Assembly: GCF_029633865.1 (NCBI RefSeq)
Contig: NC_079215.1
Location: 52,613,485 to 52,677,484 of the forward strand
DNA from: Lampris incognitus
Lineage: Eukaryota > Chordata > Actinopteri > Lampriformes > Lampridae
DNA: 64,000 nucleotides
Direction: 5' to 3'
Within the stretch, counting starts at the first letter, position 1. Each line of letters opens with the position of its first letter. The notes beneath the pieces were generated by a model, which was given only the letters and a program-made list of their open reading frames with translations, was not told the origin of the DNA and did no database searches. The position numbers and the translations under genes were made by a program. This document shows positions 1 through 12,596 of the stretch, one piece after another.

Positions 1-1416
1 CCCAGTTTAAATCTGAATATGCCAATCAGGTCATTCCAGGTCACGGGGGGGGGGGGGGGGACACCAAGTGGGGAGAGTATTGCATGCTACATTGGTCCAA
101 TACCTTCCTTACCTCTCTTGCACTCTCCCATTCTAGCTCGGATGATTTTAGCTTAACTGCTTAATGTAGGTGTGAGGAGGTGGACAGGGAATCCCTTTTG
201 ACGTACTCCTTGCCTTTAATCCTTTTAGAGACTTCTGTTTCTAATTACACTGTGATTTTTGGGACACTAGCTTCCTTAATCTTTAAAGACTGTCTCTCTC
301 TTTCTCTCTGCCCCCCCCCCCACCCCACCAGCATCGGCGTTATGGGTGGGCCTTGGGGGTCCAGGCCCATCCAGCAAGGTCACTGTGCCCCCTCAGCTGA
401 ATTCCCTCCTTGACCAAAAAGAAATATAACTGAAATACTTTTACAGCTATAAGTAATATTAAGTCATACAATTTGGTAGCGGAAGATAGTGATAGTTTGC
501 ATTTAGGAAACAATTTCTTACTAAAAATAACAACCCCCTGTCTAGCTAATTAAAAACAACCGCAATATTCACATTATATGACCAGCCAATCAATTATATT
601 ACAAAGTTGAACTTATAGTTACGTAGAGACGTTAGATGGGCAGCACTAATGTGGACATTTTTGGGGTGGTGAACAATGGGAAAACTTAGCAATGTGCAAA
701 ACTTCAACTTCAGCTGTTCTAGTGGTGAGTTCATAAATCCACTTATGCACCATGGGAAAATGTCTCACCTGCTTTGTACACTGTGCTATTTAAGAGAGGT
801 GTTATCTGCACTTCTGTAATTGTGGCTATGTTTCTGGATGAGCGCGTATATGGTTGTATAATTATGCATACGCTTCTTGATGTGGCCTAAAGGATGTTGT
901 TTATCCTTTCATTTGTTGTGTAACCTGTGAAGGTGGTGGCCCAATGTATAGGTTTATTTGTTATGTAGAATTTCCTCTTGCAGTACTGTATGAAATGCAA
1001 AATATTCAACGAATTTCCCCCCTGTGCATCTTAGTTTATAACCTCTGGTTTTGTGGATGTGTTGCGTGCACGCCCATGTGCATAAGTGACAGTGTGTATG
1101 TATGCCTCTCTGTAATAGTTCATTTCCTTCATGAAACGTGAGGTGAACAAAATGCCCCCGTCAAACCTGACTGCCCGTCAGTTCCTTAGGCTCTGGCACC
1201 GACCCCAGCCCCGCTACGCATACACAGCATTTACGTAGACACACTATCAGTGCACATGAGAGTGAGAGAACAAGAAAGGGAGGGAGACAGAGAGAGCAAG
1301 AGACAGAAACTGAAAGACAAGAGTCTACCAAATAGGTAACAACCACCCCACCCCTTCTGATTAAGGATCAGTGCTAACCACTTGGCAGAATCAGGCCCCA
1401 GGTGATCTAGTCAGTG
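1..1416. other. non-coding upstream stretch
   Basis: No exon is recognised. It contains a poly-G run (about 45-60), a pyrimidine run ending in poly-C (about 297-322) and short open frames without family resemblance. It is probably intron of the pde5 gene, because earlier exons must lie before position 1. Confidence 0.5.
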
Positions 1417-2440
1417 TACACTCACTGAGCACTTTGTTAGGAACTAAGGGAGTCAAGCAATCAAAAAATGTAATCTAATTATGCTTTGTAATTAATTAAT
1501 CTAAATTAGACACAACTGTATTTTTTATGGCGGCTTATAAATTGTCAGAGGATGCAATCTGTAAAGCCTCCGTTAACCCCCTGGGCTCTACCACCGAAAC
1601 TGACCTGCAGTCCATTGTAATCCATTTAGCGGTTGAGTTGGTTAATCTGTCACACGTAGATTTAGTCAGCAACTTAACGCCTGTTCAGGTGAGGCTAGGT
1701 TGCTCACTGTAGCATCAGGGGCTGTGCTGGGTCTGACCTCCGAGCTCACTGCTAAAGTGCTTTGCATTGAGGAGATATTTCAGGCTTGAAGTACCCCGAT
1801 GGTACGAAACTTCCTTACTGCAGAAATTGTACAGAACAGTGCTCTTATCAACAGTCCCACTTGGGGCAAGCAACGATTTCTCATCTGCTTCCATCATTCT
1901 TGCAAAGCTACTGTGGATGGTTGTGCTTTGCACAGTGACGTATGGGGTCAAAGGGCATCATAGAGCGCGATTAATCGCGTTAATTTTTTTGACACATGAT
2001 TTTTTCCATAATTAATTAATCGAAATAAACATGTTATTTTGACAACCCTATTAGGAACACTATAATAGTGGGTAGGGCCTCCAATTACCTCTGTCATCAG
2101 CAAGGCATTTCTGCCTGCTGCCTCTCGCTGGATTTTTTTTGTTTTTCACACCATTCTGAGTAAACTCTAGAGAGAGTTGTGTGTGAAAATCCCAGGCGAT
2201 CAGCAGTTACAGAAACATTCAAACCAGCCTGTCTGGCACCAACAACCATGCCACGGTTGAAATCACTGAGATCACTTTTTTTTCCCTCATTCTGATGGTT
2301 GATGTGGACATCAACAGAAGCTCCTGACCCATATCAGCATGATTTTATCCACTGCACTGCTGACACACGATTGGCTGATTAGATAATTGCCTGAATAAGT
2401 AGGTGTACATGTGTCCCTGATAAAGTGCTCAGTAAGTGTA
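1417..2440. mobile_element. DNA transposon relic with a hAT-like insertion
   Basis: Inverted ends: TACACTCACTGAGCACTTT at 1,417 and its near reverse complement (AAAGTGCTCAGTAAGTGTA) ending at 2,440. It is a common fish repeat end. The element is cut at 1,444 by a separate insertion (1,445-2,050). Confidence 0.7.
1445..2050. mobile_element. hAT-like non-autonomous element
   Basis: Flanked by an exact 8-bp direct repeat TTAGGAAC (1,437-1,444 and 2,051-2,058), the length typical of hAT. The right end read in reverse begins TAGGGTTGTCAA; the left end begins TAAGGGAGTCAA. AT-rich, with inverted ATTAATTAAT motifs near both ends. No transposase is visible. Confidence 0.75.
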
Positions 2441-2721
2441 TGTGTAAATTGGGGAGTACTGTGTACATTCTGAGTATGTTGTGTGGGTATATTCATGGCC
2501 AATGTCTCCTGAAGCCAAAACTGTGATGAGTCAGTCCGGTCTGATTGAGGACACCAGCGGATGAGTGAGAGGAGTTGACGGTAGATATTTATGGAAAATT
2601 ACATGTGACACTTTTAATGCGCACAATTGTGTATTTCGCACAAATGAGACCACAGCACTTAAACTGTATAGAATTAACCACAAATAGCTTAGATAGATAG
2701 ACATGATCAATGCTAGTGTTA

Positions 2722-3752
2722 CAGGGTTCCTACACATTTCCTATTTCAAAATTCCATACTTTTCCAGACTCAAATTTCCAGACTGCTCGGTAGATTTTTT
2801 CAGACTCAGCCAACCAGGCTTTATATTTGGGATTGTCAAGCAAGCCCTCAGAAAACTTGCATTTACCCATTGCAGCTGTTCAGTCCACACTCCTATGCAG
2901 AAAGTTGGACAACATTCCACTGTCAATCATCTCTGCCCAGTGAGGAAGTAGACTAACCGGTGCTACCGATACTCGTATTATTTTTCCCTTAATTTATTGA
3001 ATAAATAATATTACATTATTGTTCCCCCATATTTTTAGTCTCTTTTATAAATAAGAACTGAAAATGAGTTGGAAAAAAAGTATAAAATAATTTAATTTTC
3101 ACAGCGTCTGTGCAGCCTTCTTTATTCACTGTGTCCATGGAAACGACGATGAATGCAGCCGTATTTCTGCATATCCTTACGCAGAAAAGATAGTCCGTTT
3201 ACTTTTCTGATAACTCCATCACTGTGTAACTCATAAATGTTCACACAAGCTTGATATTTGGTTATTTGTGATGCTATGTACAGTATATATACTGTACATA
3301 GCATCACAAATAACCAATTGCATGACATTGCCGAATTTTCTTTAAAACTAATTTGGTCGCTAATGTCTGTTTTTGGTACAGTGATAAGGCACTTGGGGCA
3401 GAGCTGTTTTGCAGGCTGTGACGTACAGGCGTACAGGCAGCTCCGCGTAGGAGTGTGTGTTCAGTCGCACACCATACGTCTTGCCTTGCTTTCGACAACA
3501 TCAACTCACTCCGGCCCACCCTCTCTCACACAGTGGTAAACATTTTGGCTGCCTGCTCCAAACGCCATGAAAAACACTCTGCTTGTATGATCAGTTTATT
3601 TTTAGAAATTTTATATTTTAGAAAACAGAATAGGGGCAATAGTCTGGAAACACAAATATTTTCCATACTCTCTTTTCTTTTTTCCAACCTATCCAGACCT
3701 GGAAATCACTAAAATCAAATTCCATACTTTTCCATACTGTGTAGGAACCCCG
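2722..3752. mobile_element. hAT-like non-autonomous element, about 1.03 kb
   Basis: The left end CAGGGTTCCTACACA with an AATTCCATACTTTTCC subterminal motif is mirrored by TTCCATACTTTTCC...GTAGGAACCCCG at the right. The short direct repeat GTGTTA flanks it (2,716-2,721 and 3,753-3,758). It carries a perfect palindrome (3,258-3,317) and no intact transposase. Confidence 0.65.
3258..3317. repeat. perfect 60-nt palindrome
   Basis: Bases 3,258-3,287 are the exact reverse complement of 3,288-3,317 (TTGGTTATTTGTGATGC... outward, centre TATA|TATA), with no loop. It could extrude as a cruciform. Confidence 0.95.
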
Positions 3753-3811
3753 GTGTTATGCATTTTATGTCAATTGTCTCATAGTTCTCTGTAATCTGCC
3801 TCCTTCTTCAG

Positions 3812-3901
3812 GACCCCAGATTCCACATTGCTAATGATCAACCATCACGTTTCAAACTAAAGAGTGTTTTGAGCATGCCCATCAAGAACCACAGAGAAGA
3901 G
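3812..3901 (+). CDS. pde5a: pde5 exon: GAF-A middle
   Basis: 30 codons, phase 0 at both ends, preceded by a pyrimidine-rich stretch ending cttcag and followed by gtgacg. Encodes [20 protein letters not shown] and then [10 protein letters not shown], close to the GAF-A segment of PDE5. This is the first recognisable exon; earlier exons are outside the window. Confidence 0.85.
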
Positions 3902-6900
3902 GTGACGTGTTATGATTTCATATGTAATACGATATTGTGTCATGAGTTTTTTATACTTACATGAATCTGCCACACACCAAGCCGTGTCCCACTGCATTCC
4001 TCTGATGCGGACTAAGTACTTCAAGCTTTACAAACAAAGCTCCATCCATCCATCCATTCATTATCCAAACCGCTTATCCTGCTCTCAGGGTCGCGGGGAT
4101 GCTGGAGACTATCTCATCAGTCATAGGGCGGCAGGCCCAATTGTACTTGGCCAATTACCCCACTCTTCCAAGCCATCCAGGTTGCTACTCCATCCCCTCT
4201 GCCGATCTGGGGAGGGCTGCAGACTACCACATGCCTCCTCCGATACATGTGGAGTCACCAGCCACTACTTGTCACTTGACATGAGGAATTTCGCCAGGGG
4301 GACGTAGCATGTGGGAGGATCAAGCTACCCCCCCCAGTTCCCCCTGAACAGGCGCCCCGACTGACCAGAGGAGGCGCTAGTGCAGTGACCAGGACAAATC
4401 CGGCTTCTCACCCGCAGACATGGCCAATTTTGTCTGTAGGGACGCCAGACCAAGCAGGGGGTAACACGGGGATTCGAACCGACGATCCCCGTGTTGGTAG
4501 GCAACGGAATAGACCGCTACACTACCCGAACGCCCCGATTGAGAATTTCTGCTCCTGGCGTGTTTAAGAAAACAGCTAATCAACGAATCACCAAATCATT
4601 AATGTTTTTGTAGTGGCACAAGGGTTTTTATATCTTCACCATAGCAGCCTAAAGTGGAAGAATAAGGGCGGTAGTGGAAAGAAGAAGCAAAGTCGTTGTG
4701 GCTAATAAGCAGATATGGCAGACCAAGCCCATAGAGGTCCTTTACCAAGAAAAACATTAATATATATAGCTAAAACTCAGGGTCAAACATGTTTTTGTTC
4801 TGCAGTAGGAAATGAGTTCACTCAACAATGATGATTACATTTCATTTCAAGTTGCTCTCTGGGAATTTGAGAGGTCAAACATCAATTCAGTATCACCATC
4901 ACCACATTAATTTGACGAAAATGTACAAGATTTAGTGCTTGCATATGCATATTACTCAATATAAGTAAATATAAGATTTTTATCATATGCTAACACTTTT
5001 CAGTGGACTGGTGTGGATATTGCTCAGAATATAACACCAAGAGTTCAGCAATATAACATTCCTCTTGTCTTACCGATAGGTGGTCGGCGTTGCAGTTCTG
5101 ATAAACAAGAGGAGCGGCGGGGAAGGAGCGGTCTCTCTGTTTACTGACCTGGATGAGAAGGTGAGGAAGGAAACTTCATTAAACATGAGTGGATATTACT
5201 CTGGGCATTGTAATTTTCAAGGAGTTTTAGTTTTAGGTTCGTCTCATTGTTGACAAATGGATCTCACTGTACCAAAAGAAGAAAAAAAAGAAACGTTGAC
5301 AACAGGTCACAAAGTCATACTGCTGCTTTGGTCCCCATAATGTATCATTACAGTTTTTCCTGACATGACTTCAGAAGGTAAAAAAGATTTCTCTTGCAAT
5401 CTATGGAAAGTAGTTTGGTTTCAGGTAGACTTGAGTGTGAAGGGACCACAGTGCATATTTGCGGGGGGACTACACACTACGTTGTCGTGATTTTCCAGGC
5501 AAAGTTACGGCTGTCTTGTCAGTAGCTGGCATCCAGCCGTCTGTTTTCTTTGCTGGAAGTAAATCCAAATAGGCAGCACTGAAAAAATGAAAATAGTCCC
5601 TAACAGTTTTTCAAGTCAATTTTATTTGTATAGGCCAATATCACAAATTTGCCTCAGGGGGCTTTACAGCCATACAACATCCTGTCCTTAGACCCTCTCA
5701 TCAAATAAGGAACAACTCCCTTAAAAAAAAACAACCCTTTAACAGGGAGGAAAAAATAGGGAGAAACCTCAGAGGAGGAGTCTCTGTCTCTCTCCCAAGA
5801 CAGACAATGTGCAATGGATGTTGTGTGTACAGAATAAACGCAATTTACAGAATACAACATTGAAAGAGGATAACAAAATTATAAGATATATGAAGAAATG
5901 ATGAGGAGGATGCCAAGCAGTGTCCAGATGCCACCAGAACAGCCCAGGACCTGAGCCACATGACCAACATCATCACGTAGACCTGACAAGAGGCCAGACT
6001 ACACATGTACACAGGGGAGACTCACATTGCAGCATTCACATACACGGAGAAGAGACAAGAAAAAACATTGGTCACCCATTGGAGGGAGAGAAGGATACAA
6101 CATTGAAACAGGACAACAATATGGGTTTATAAGATATATAAAGAATGTGATGAGGGGGATGCCAAGCAGTGTCTAGGTGGTGACCACCGTCACCATGGAG
6201 ACCTGGGAGGAGCACAGACTACACTTGCACACAGGGGAGACTCACATCACACCATTCACACACACGGGAGAAGACATACATAGAGAGATAGAAAACAGAA
6301 CAGTTTGCAATAGTCAATCTATTTACTGCCCTCTGAAGTCACCTTTGTAAAAGTTGAATACATTTTTTGAATACATTATCGGGTTTTCCCCGATAACGTA
6401 TTACGCTGTTTAAGGCAGCACAGCGTGGAACCGTGGCCCTGTACCTTCAGTAGGACCACATGTGGCAATAAAATAAATAAATAAATCAAACACAGCAATA
6501 AAAACAATAGCCAAAGCCATGTCACATGGAAGTTCAGCATGCTAAAGGTTTCTTTGACCTAACTGGCTTCACAACACACAAAGATGATTCCGGAAAGCCT
6601 TATAATCCCGCTTCTAGTATACTCCTCTCTGGTCAATCACAAACACACTAAAAATAATTTACAGATGCCTCATTAGAACAGCAGACTTGAGCGGATAGGC
6701 TCCAGCATCCCCGCGACCCTGACAGCTCGATAATGGAATGGAATGCAATAGTATATCTCTGCAGACCCGGAGGCTGCACGTTCAGACCCGCATATCTGGG
6801 ACCGCAGTTCTAGGCCCCTCACGTTTTTTTGCGACAGCGCCACCTATCGAACTGGGTGACAGCAAAATGGAACAGGATCGGAGTGCGCGTATTGAACATG

Positions 6901-9900
6901 AATCACATTATGCGGGTCTGAATGTGCAGCCTCCGGGTCTGCAGAGATACCCTCCTCATGGAATGGGGGGGGGGGGCGATTACTGAAGAAAAAGCTGCGT
7001 GCTCACCAAATGAAGATCACTTGAAAACAAAGTCCGTCCTGCGATCCTTTTTTAACAACGCGTGCTATTGCCGGGTCGTACAGTTTGTCCTTTGACTTCC
7101 AACTCCGTAAGAAGTCCTTTCTCAACTGAGATTAAAGCTGACAGACGAGCCTGTCCAGTTGTGGTACGTTTTTATCCTTTTCAGTGCTGAGACTGTTCTG
7201 TCCACGGAAGCTGCGGACGCAGGGATGCTTAAGACCAGGCAAGCGAGAAGGCGCAGTTAGGGCATACTTTCGGTCAGCCCCTTTTGCTGGAAAAAGTGGC
7301 GCCCAGAAGGGCTCCGTCCTTCGAAGTCAGACATAGCGTACATTACACATAGCTCAGTCTCCAGGCAGGACATGTCGAAGTGGCACCTCCAGACTGCCGA
7401 GGGCCGTGTTGGGGGCCCCTGGTCGGGATAATGCAATCCCAGCAGTTGGTGCGTAGACTGCCCGTTAGCCACGGATAGCCGCTGTGCTAGTTTGAAAATG
7501 CCTGCGGTAGCGCTTGGTAGCGTAACCGGTTAATTTCTTGCCCGGTGCGGGATTCGATACGAGGTGCACTGCACCACAAGGCGACGTCACCAACCGCTCG
7601 GCTAAAGGGTCAGACCCGTTAGCTAGGGGCTAACGTGTCTTATTAGTAGTTTACAGTAGCTTGCGCCAATCCTGGCAAGACGGGTGACGGCCGACCTTTC
7701 TGGATTATTTCTAGTTTTTTCGTGAAAAGGCAATCTAGAAAATGAAGTTTCTATTAATTCAGCCACACGGTCTTCTTCTTCACTAATTTCCGCCATTTCG
7801 CTGATCTCTAAATCCTTCGTTGTGGTTCTGTCGTCTCTTTTCCCCCCTTGCTCACTGACTACCTTCGCGGGTTGCTTACCAAATTCGCGACTACCCGGAA
7901 GACGTCGGGATATTGTCCCGCCCACAACTCAACAAAATGTGATTGGCTAAGACAAATGTCAAAATCAAATTGGTTACGCAGCTACCTACGGTGCTGGCAC
8001 GGGGGAGCCGCTGATTCACCCAGATACCGTAGGAGGAACATTTGTGATTGGGCCATTTCCCGTTAACCCACTGTTTGCCAAGACATATTAGTTCAAGTTT
8101 ATAACGATGATCTAGAAATTATCACTTTTATATCAGTGAATAGAAATAATTTGAAAAATATTTATTAGGAGTACAAAAGAAAAGTAAGAGCTGTCTCAAA
8201 CTACACATTTATAATTTCTACAAGATCTGTTTAATTTTTTTAAGGTGCATATTCAAATACTAACCAGACTAACACCATCTAATTATTCATGATGACCACA
8301 TTAAAATGGATGGTTATTTTTAACGGGTCAATACTGTACATTTACTTTTTTTTCATTTGCTATGCTCATCTTAACTGAGTAGTTTGCTGGCCCATTTAAC
8401 TCCTTGCAATTAACCCCTTGAACCTGTTTTTGATTTTTTTCCCCTCCCCAATTGTATCCGGCCAATTACCCTACTCTTCTGAGCCGTCCAGGTCACTGCT
8501 CCACCCCCTCTGCCGACTGGAGGACTGCAGACTACCATATGCTTCTTCCGATACATGTGGAGTCGCCAGCCGCTTCTTTTCACCTGACAGTGAAGAGTTT
8601 CGCCAGGGGGATGTAGCGCGTGGGAGGATCACGCTATTTCCCCCCAGTTCCCACGAACAGGCGCCCCGACCGACCAGAGGAGGCGCTAGTGCAGCGACCA
8701 GGACATATACCCACATCCGGCTTAACACCCGCAGATACGGCCAACACAAGAAACCTAACGTTACCATTAACTTATCACTACGCTAGCATTGGCTAATACA
8801 AAAACATGCTAGGTGCTAACATTACACGTCCGGATCTTACCTTCATAATTGTGGATGTAGCTTGAAACGTAGTTTGAAGCCCTTCTCCTTTTTTGGTAAC
8901 TGACCTATGGCACGCTTCTCGGATAATGCGACTAGCGTTGTTAACCGTGCGTCAGAGTAGCTCTTGAAGAGACCGAGAGAAAAACGCCACTGCTTCGCTG
9001 TTGTTGTCAGTTGTCAGTATCACTTCCGGCGCTGCCCGGAAATGATCGAGCTGGTCGAGTCGGAATGCGGAAGAGCGTCTGTAGGGACGCCCGACCAAGC
9101 CGGAGGTAACAACACGGGGATTCGAACCGACAGTCCCCGTGTTAGCAGACAGCGGAATCGTCCGCTACCCGGATGCTTGAACCTGTTGAACGGTAATATC
9201 GGCAGAATTTGGTTTGCGATAGAATCGAGGGACCTGAGCTTTTTTTAACAACAGGAATGATGTGTGAGCGTAAAGTAATCCCCCCCCACCTCTCTCGCTT
9301 TCTGTCTTTCTTTGACTGTGGTTTTTTGACAAATGTGAGATATCCAAACTTAGAAAAGAGAGGGTATTGTAACCGGTTATTTTCTTACCCGGTGCGGGAT
9401 TTGATACGGGGTGCACTGCGCCACAAGGCGACATCACTAACCGCTCTGCTAAAGGGTCAGACCCGTTAGCTAGGGGCTAACGTGTCTTATTAGTAGTTTA
9501 CAGTATTTTAGACAACAATACCAATAAACAGGCTCCTGCCACCCTCGTTAGTATGCGAAGCAAGAGACTGAGTGTGTTTTCATCCTTGCGCCTAGGTGCT
9601 CTCCAATCATATGGGGGTGCTGGGAATGGTCCTGGATAATGCCCAGCTGTACGAGAGCGCACGGCAGGAGGCCAAACGCAGCCAGGTAACTAACAGACAA
9701 CTTCATAAGTCTCACCGTCGCTTTCATACATCCATTTATTTAATCCAGATATCTTGTTAACATCTTACCTTACGACTTCATAACTTTGACCCAGCATGTT
9801 CCATAGAACCTTTCATCACATATGCAGATTGGATCTGTTTAATGATCTGCACTGTCAACATTTTACTTACACTGTCTTTGTCGTCTCCGCATGCCCGTGT

Positions 9901-12542
9901 GTTTGTTTGCCTCAGGCTTTGATAGAGATGGCCAAAATGTTGTCAGAGAAGCACCGCTCCTTTGACGTTCTGTTGGGTAAGATGGCTGCAACCATCATGC
10001 CCTTCACAAATGCTCAGTATTGCACCATCTTCATCACCAAGGAGGAGACCACGGTAAACAGTCTTGGTCCATTATCCTGAAGCACGGCTTGTGTGCTTGC
10101 CCCTGTTAGTGGGTTTGTTCAGCTTTGCTTATTAGAAAGCGATGTATAATATAGCATTCCTTCCTTAATGTTGTTTTGAACTTGTTCAATGTAAGGATTC
10201 GTTTTCCCGGGTGATCCACATGGAATGCGAGGAGCTCGGGCCAACCTGCCAAATCTACAGGAGGTAATGCGCGAACACAGCCTGAAATATAGTTGATGAA
10301 TGATTATCGGTGTTTATAGACTTGGGGTTCATCGACATCCATTAACCGTGCAACCATCTACATCTTGGATTCCTGTTCGTTAATTCAAACAAATAATATT
10401 CAGCTCAGTGGTAATACATTTTTTTATGTTTTTTTTTTCCCAAGGGAACATGACGTCAATGACTTGGACCTGTCATACGCCCTACGCACCCTGTGCACTA
10501 AAGAAATAGTTAATGTGTCAGACAGTGGCCAAGAGTCAGCAAAGAGCCTGATTTGCTGTCCAGTCACGAATGAGAAATCTGAGAAAGTCATTGGTGAGTG
10601 ACTCTTCTCCCTACGGCGTAGAAAGGTCTCTGGCTGGAACTTGACTTTTAATTATAGAAATATTTGAAATATTCCCTCTATAAATCCAACATGTGCTGCC
10701 GCCTCTCTGTCAGTTATATGACACACAGACAAGAGGTGATGGGTCAGCTCTGAGAGTCTGTCACTCACACTGCTCTGCTCCCCGCCCCCCCTTCCTTTCC
10801 CTTCTTTCTTGTCCCTCAGCTGTGTGCCAGCTGAGGAACAAGCAGGGCAAAGACTCAGACGAGCTGGACGCTTTCAACAGATACGATGAGCGCCTCCTGG
10901 AGGATCTTTGCGTGTATTGCGGCCTGGCACTGCAGTACGTTCAGACGGTCCAAATCACAGAGAGGCGAAGAGCCAGCATTGAGGTCACACAGGAGGTGAA
11001 AACCCTGCTTTGGCCTATTATCACTCCCATTTAGCTGAGTAATGGTATTATCTCATGTGGGGAATGTTGGCAGAAAAACAATGAACTGGTGGGAAAATAA
11101 AGTATACTGTTTTTGAATTCAGAGGTTTCAGATAATAGGAACCGACCAACTGTATATCTTGTTCTCACCACGTCCTAACATTTGATTAAATCCTGTTACA
11201 GATGACCCATTTTCTTCCAATTCGTTATTTACCCCGGTGCAAAGTAAGAGGCTGATAAACAGAACATGATCATGTCAACTCATTGCTGTCTTAGGGGCAT
11301 CCGGGTGGCGTGGCAGTCTATTCCGTTGCCTACCAACACGGGGATCGTCGGTTCGAATCCCCGTGTTACCTCCGGCTTGGTCGGGTGTCCCTGCAGACAC
11401 AATTGGCCATGTCTGCGGGTGGGAAGTCGGATGTGGGTGTGTGTCCTGGTCACTGCACTAGCGCCTCCTCTGGTTACTCGGGGCGCCTGTTCATGGGGGA
11501 GGTAGAACTGGGGGGGGTATAGCGTGATCCTCCCACACACTACGTCCCCCTGGCGAAACTCCTCACTGTAAGGTGAAAAGCAGCTGGTGACTCCACATGT
11601 ATTAGAGGAGGCATGAGGTGGTCTGCAGCCCTCCTGAGATCGGCAGAGGGGGTGGAGCAGTGAGTGACCGGGACAGCTCGGAAAAGTGGAGTAATTGGCC
11701 GGGCACAATTGGGTAAAAAAAGGGGGTGAAAAAAAAACTTATGGAAATGGACTCTGCGAAATTGAAATTATTGTGTAAAAAACTGTAACAAAGTAAAATC
11801 TTCAATGTGCTGTGAGGCCCAAGTTCAGATTTACAGTTCCCCCTGTGAGGATTTGAGAAGGAGTAGATGACAGTGAATTACGTCCCTAATATGTGAAACC
11901 ACACAGTTGAAAGAACACTTTCTTATCCTGCCTTTACGCACTGTGTTTCTAAATTCACGTGTGCGTGCGTGCACGTGCATTTGTGTGTGTTCTTCGTTTT
12001 TGCTTCAGGTTCTTGCCTACCACATCACTGCGGCACAGGAAGAAATTGAGGCATTGCAGGTGGTCACAATTTTTTCCATGCAAAAATACCCCCCCCCCTT
12101 ATCCCTGAAGAGAGAAAATTAAAGCCTATAAATAATCAATCGACTTTCCCCAGGAGAAAATTACATCACCTCCATTCTACCTCTCCGAACCACACATCTC
12201 TGCCCATCTCTCTCTCTCTGTCTGTGCTCCTTAATTCCTCCAACTTCCCACCATTTCTGTTATTATAGTCACTACTATCTTACAGTGCCTCCTACCTTTC
12301 TGGTAATTGTGCTCTGAATTGGCCTCAGATTAAACTCTGTAGGTCAAATTAACTGGCCTTAATGCTAACAGAGGACAATTACCCTCCCTAGCTAAAGCTC
12401 TTGATGAGCTGCTATCAGCACCAGTAGATACCAAAGGTCATGCTGAACTCGTTGCCCAGGTTAAAGCTAGACCTCATCCCAAAGCTTTTGGTGTGATTAC
12501 GCATAAGAGTGATGGTAATGTGTGTTTGTGGTGTAGTTATAG

Positions 12543-12596
<54 letters not shown>

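Noticed and set aside
180-413. 77-codon open frame near the window start as a pde5 exon
   Set aside because: No resemblance to the PDE5 amino-terminal half, and pyrimidine/poly-C content explains it.
11294-11370. Possible tRNA genes in SINE heads (also 55,723, 61,837, 7,522 reverse)
   Set aside because: A and B boxes are present but the sequences continue into repeated SINE bodies and do not fold as complete tRNAs.
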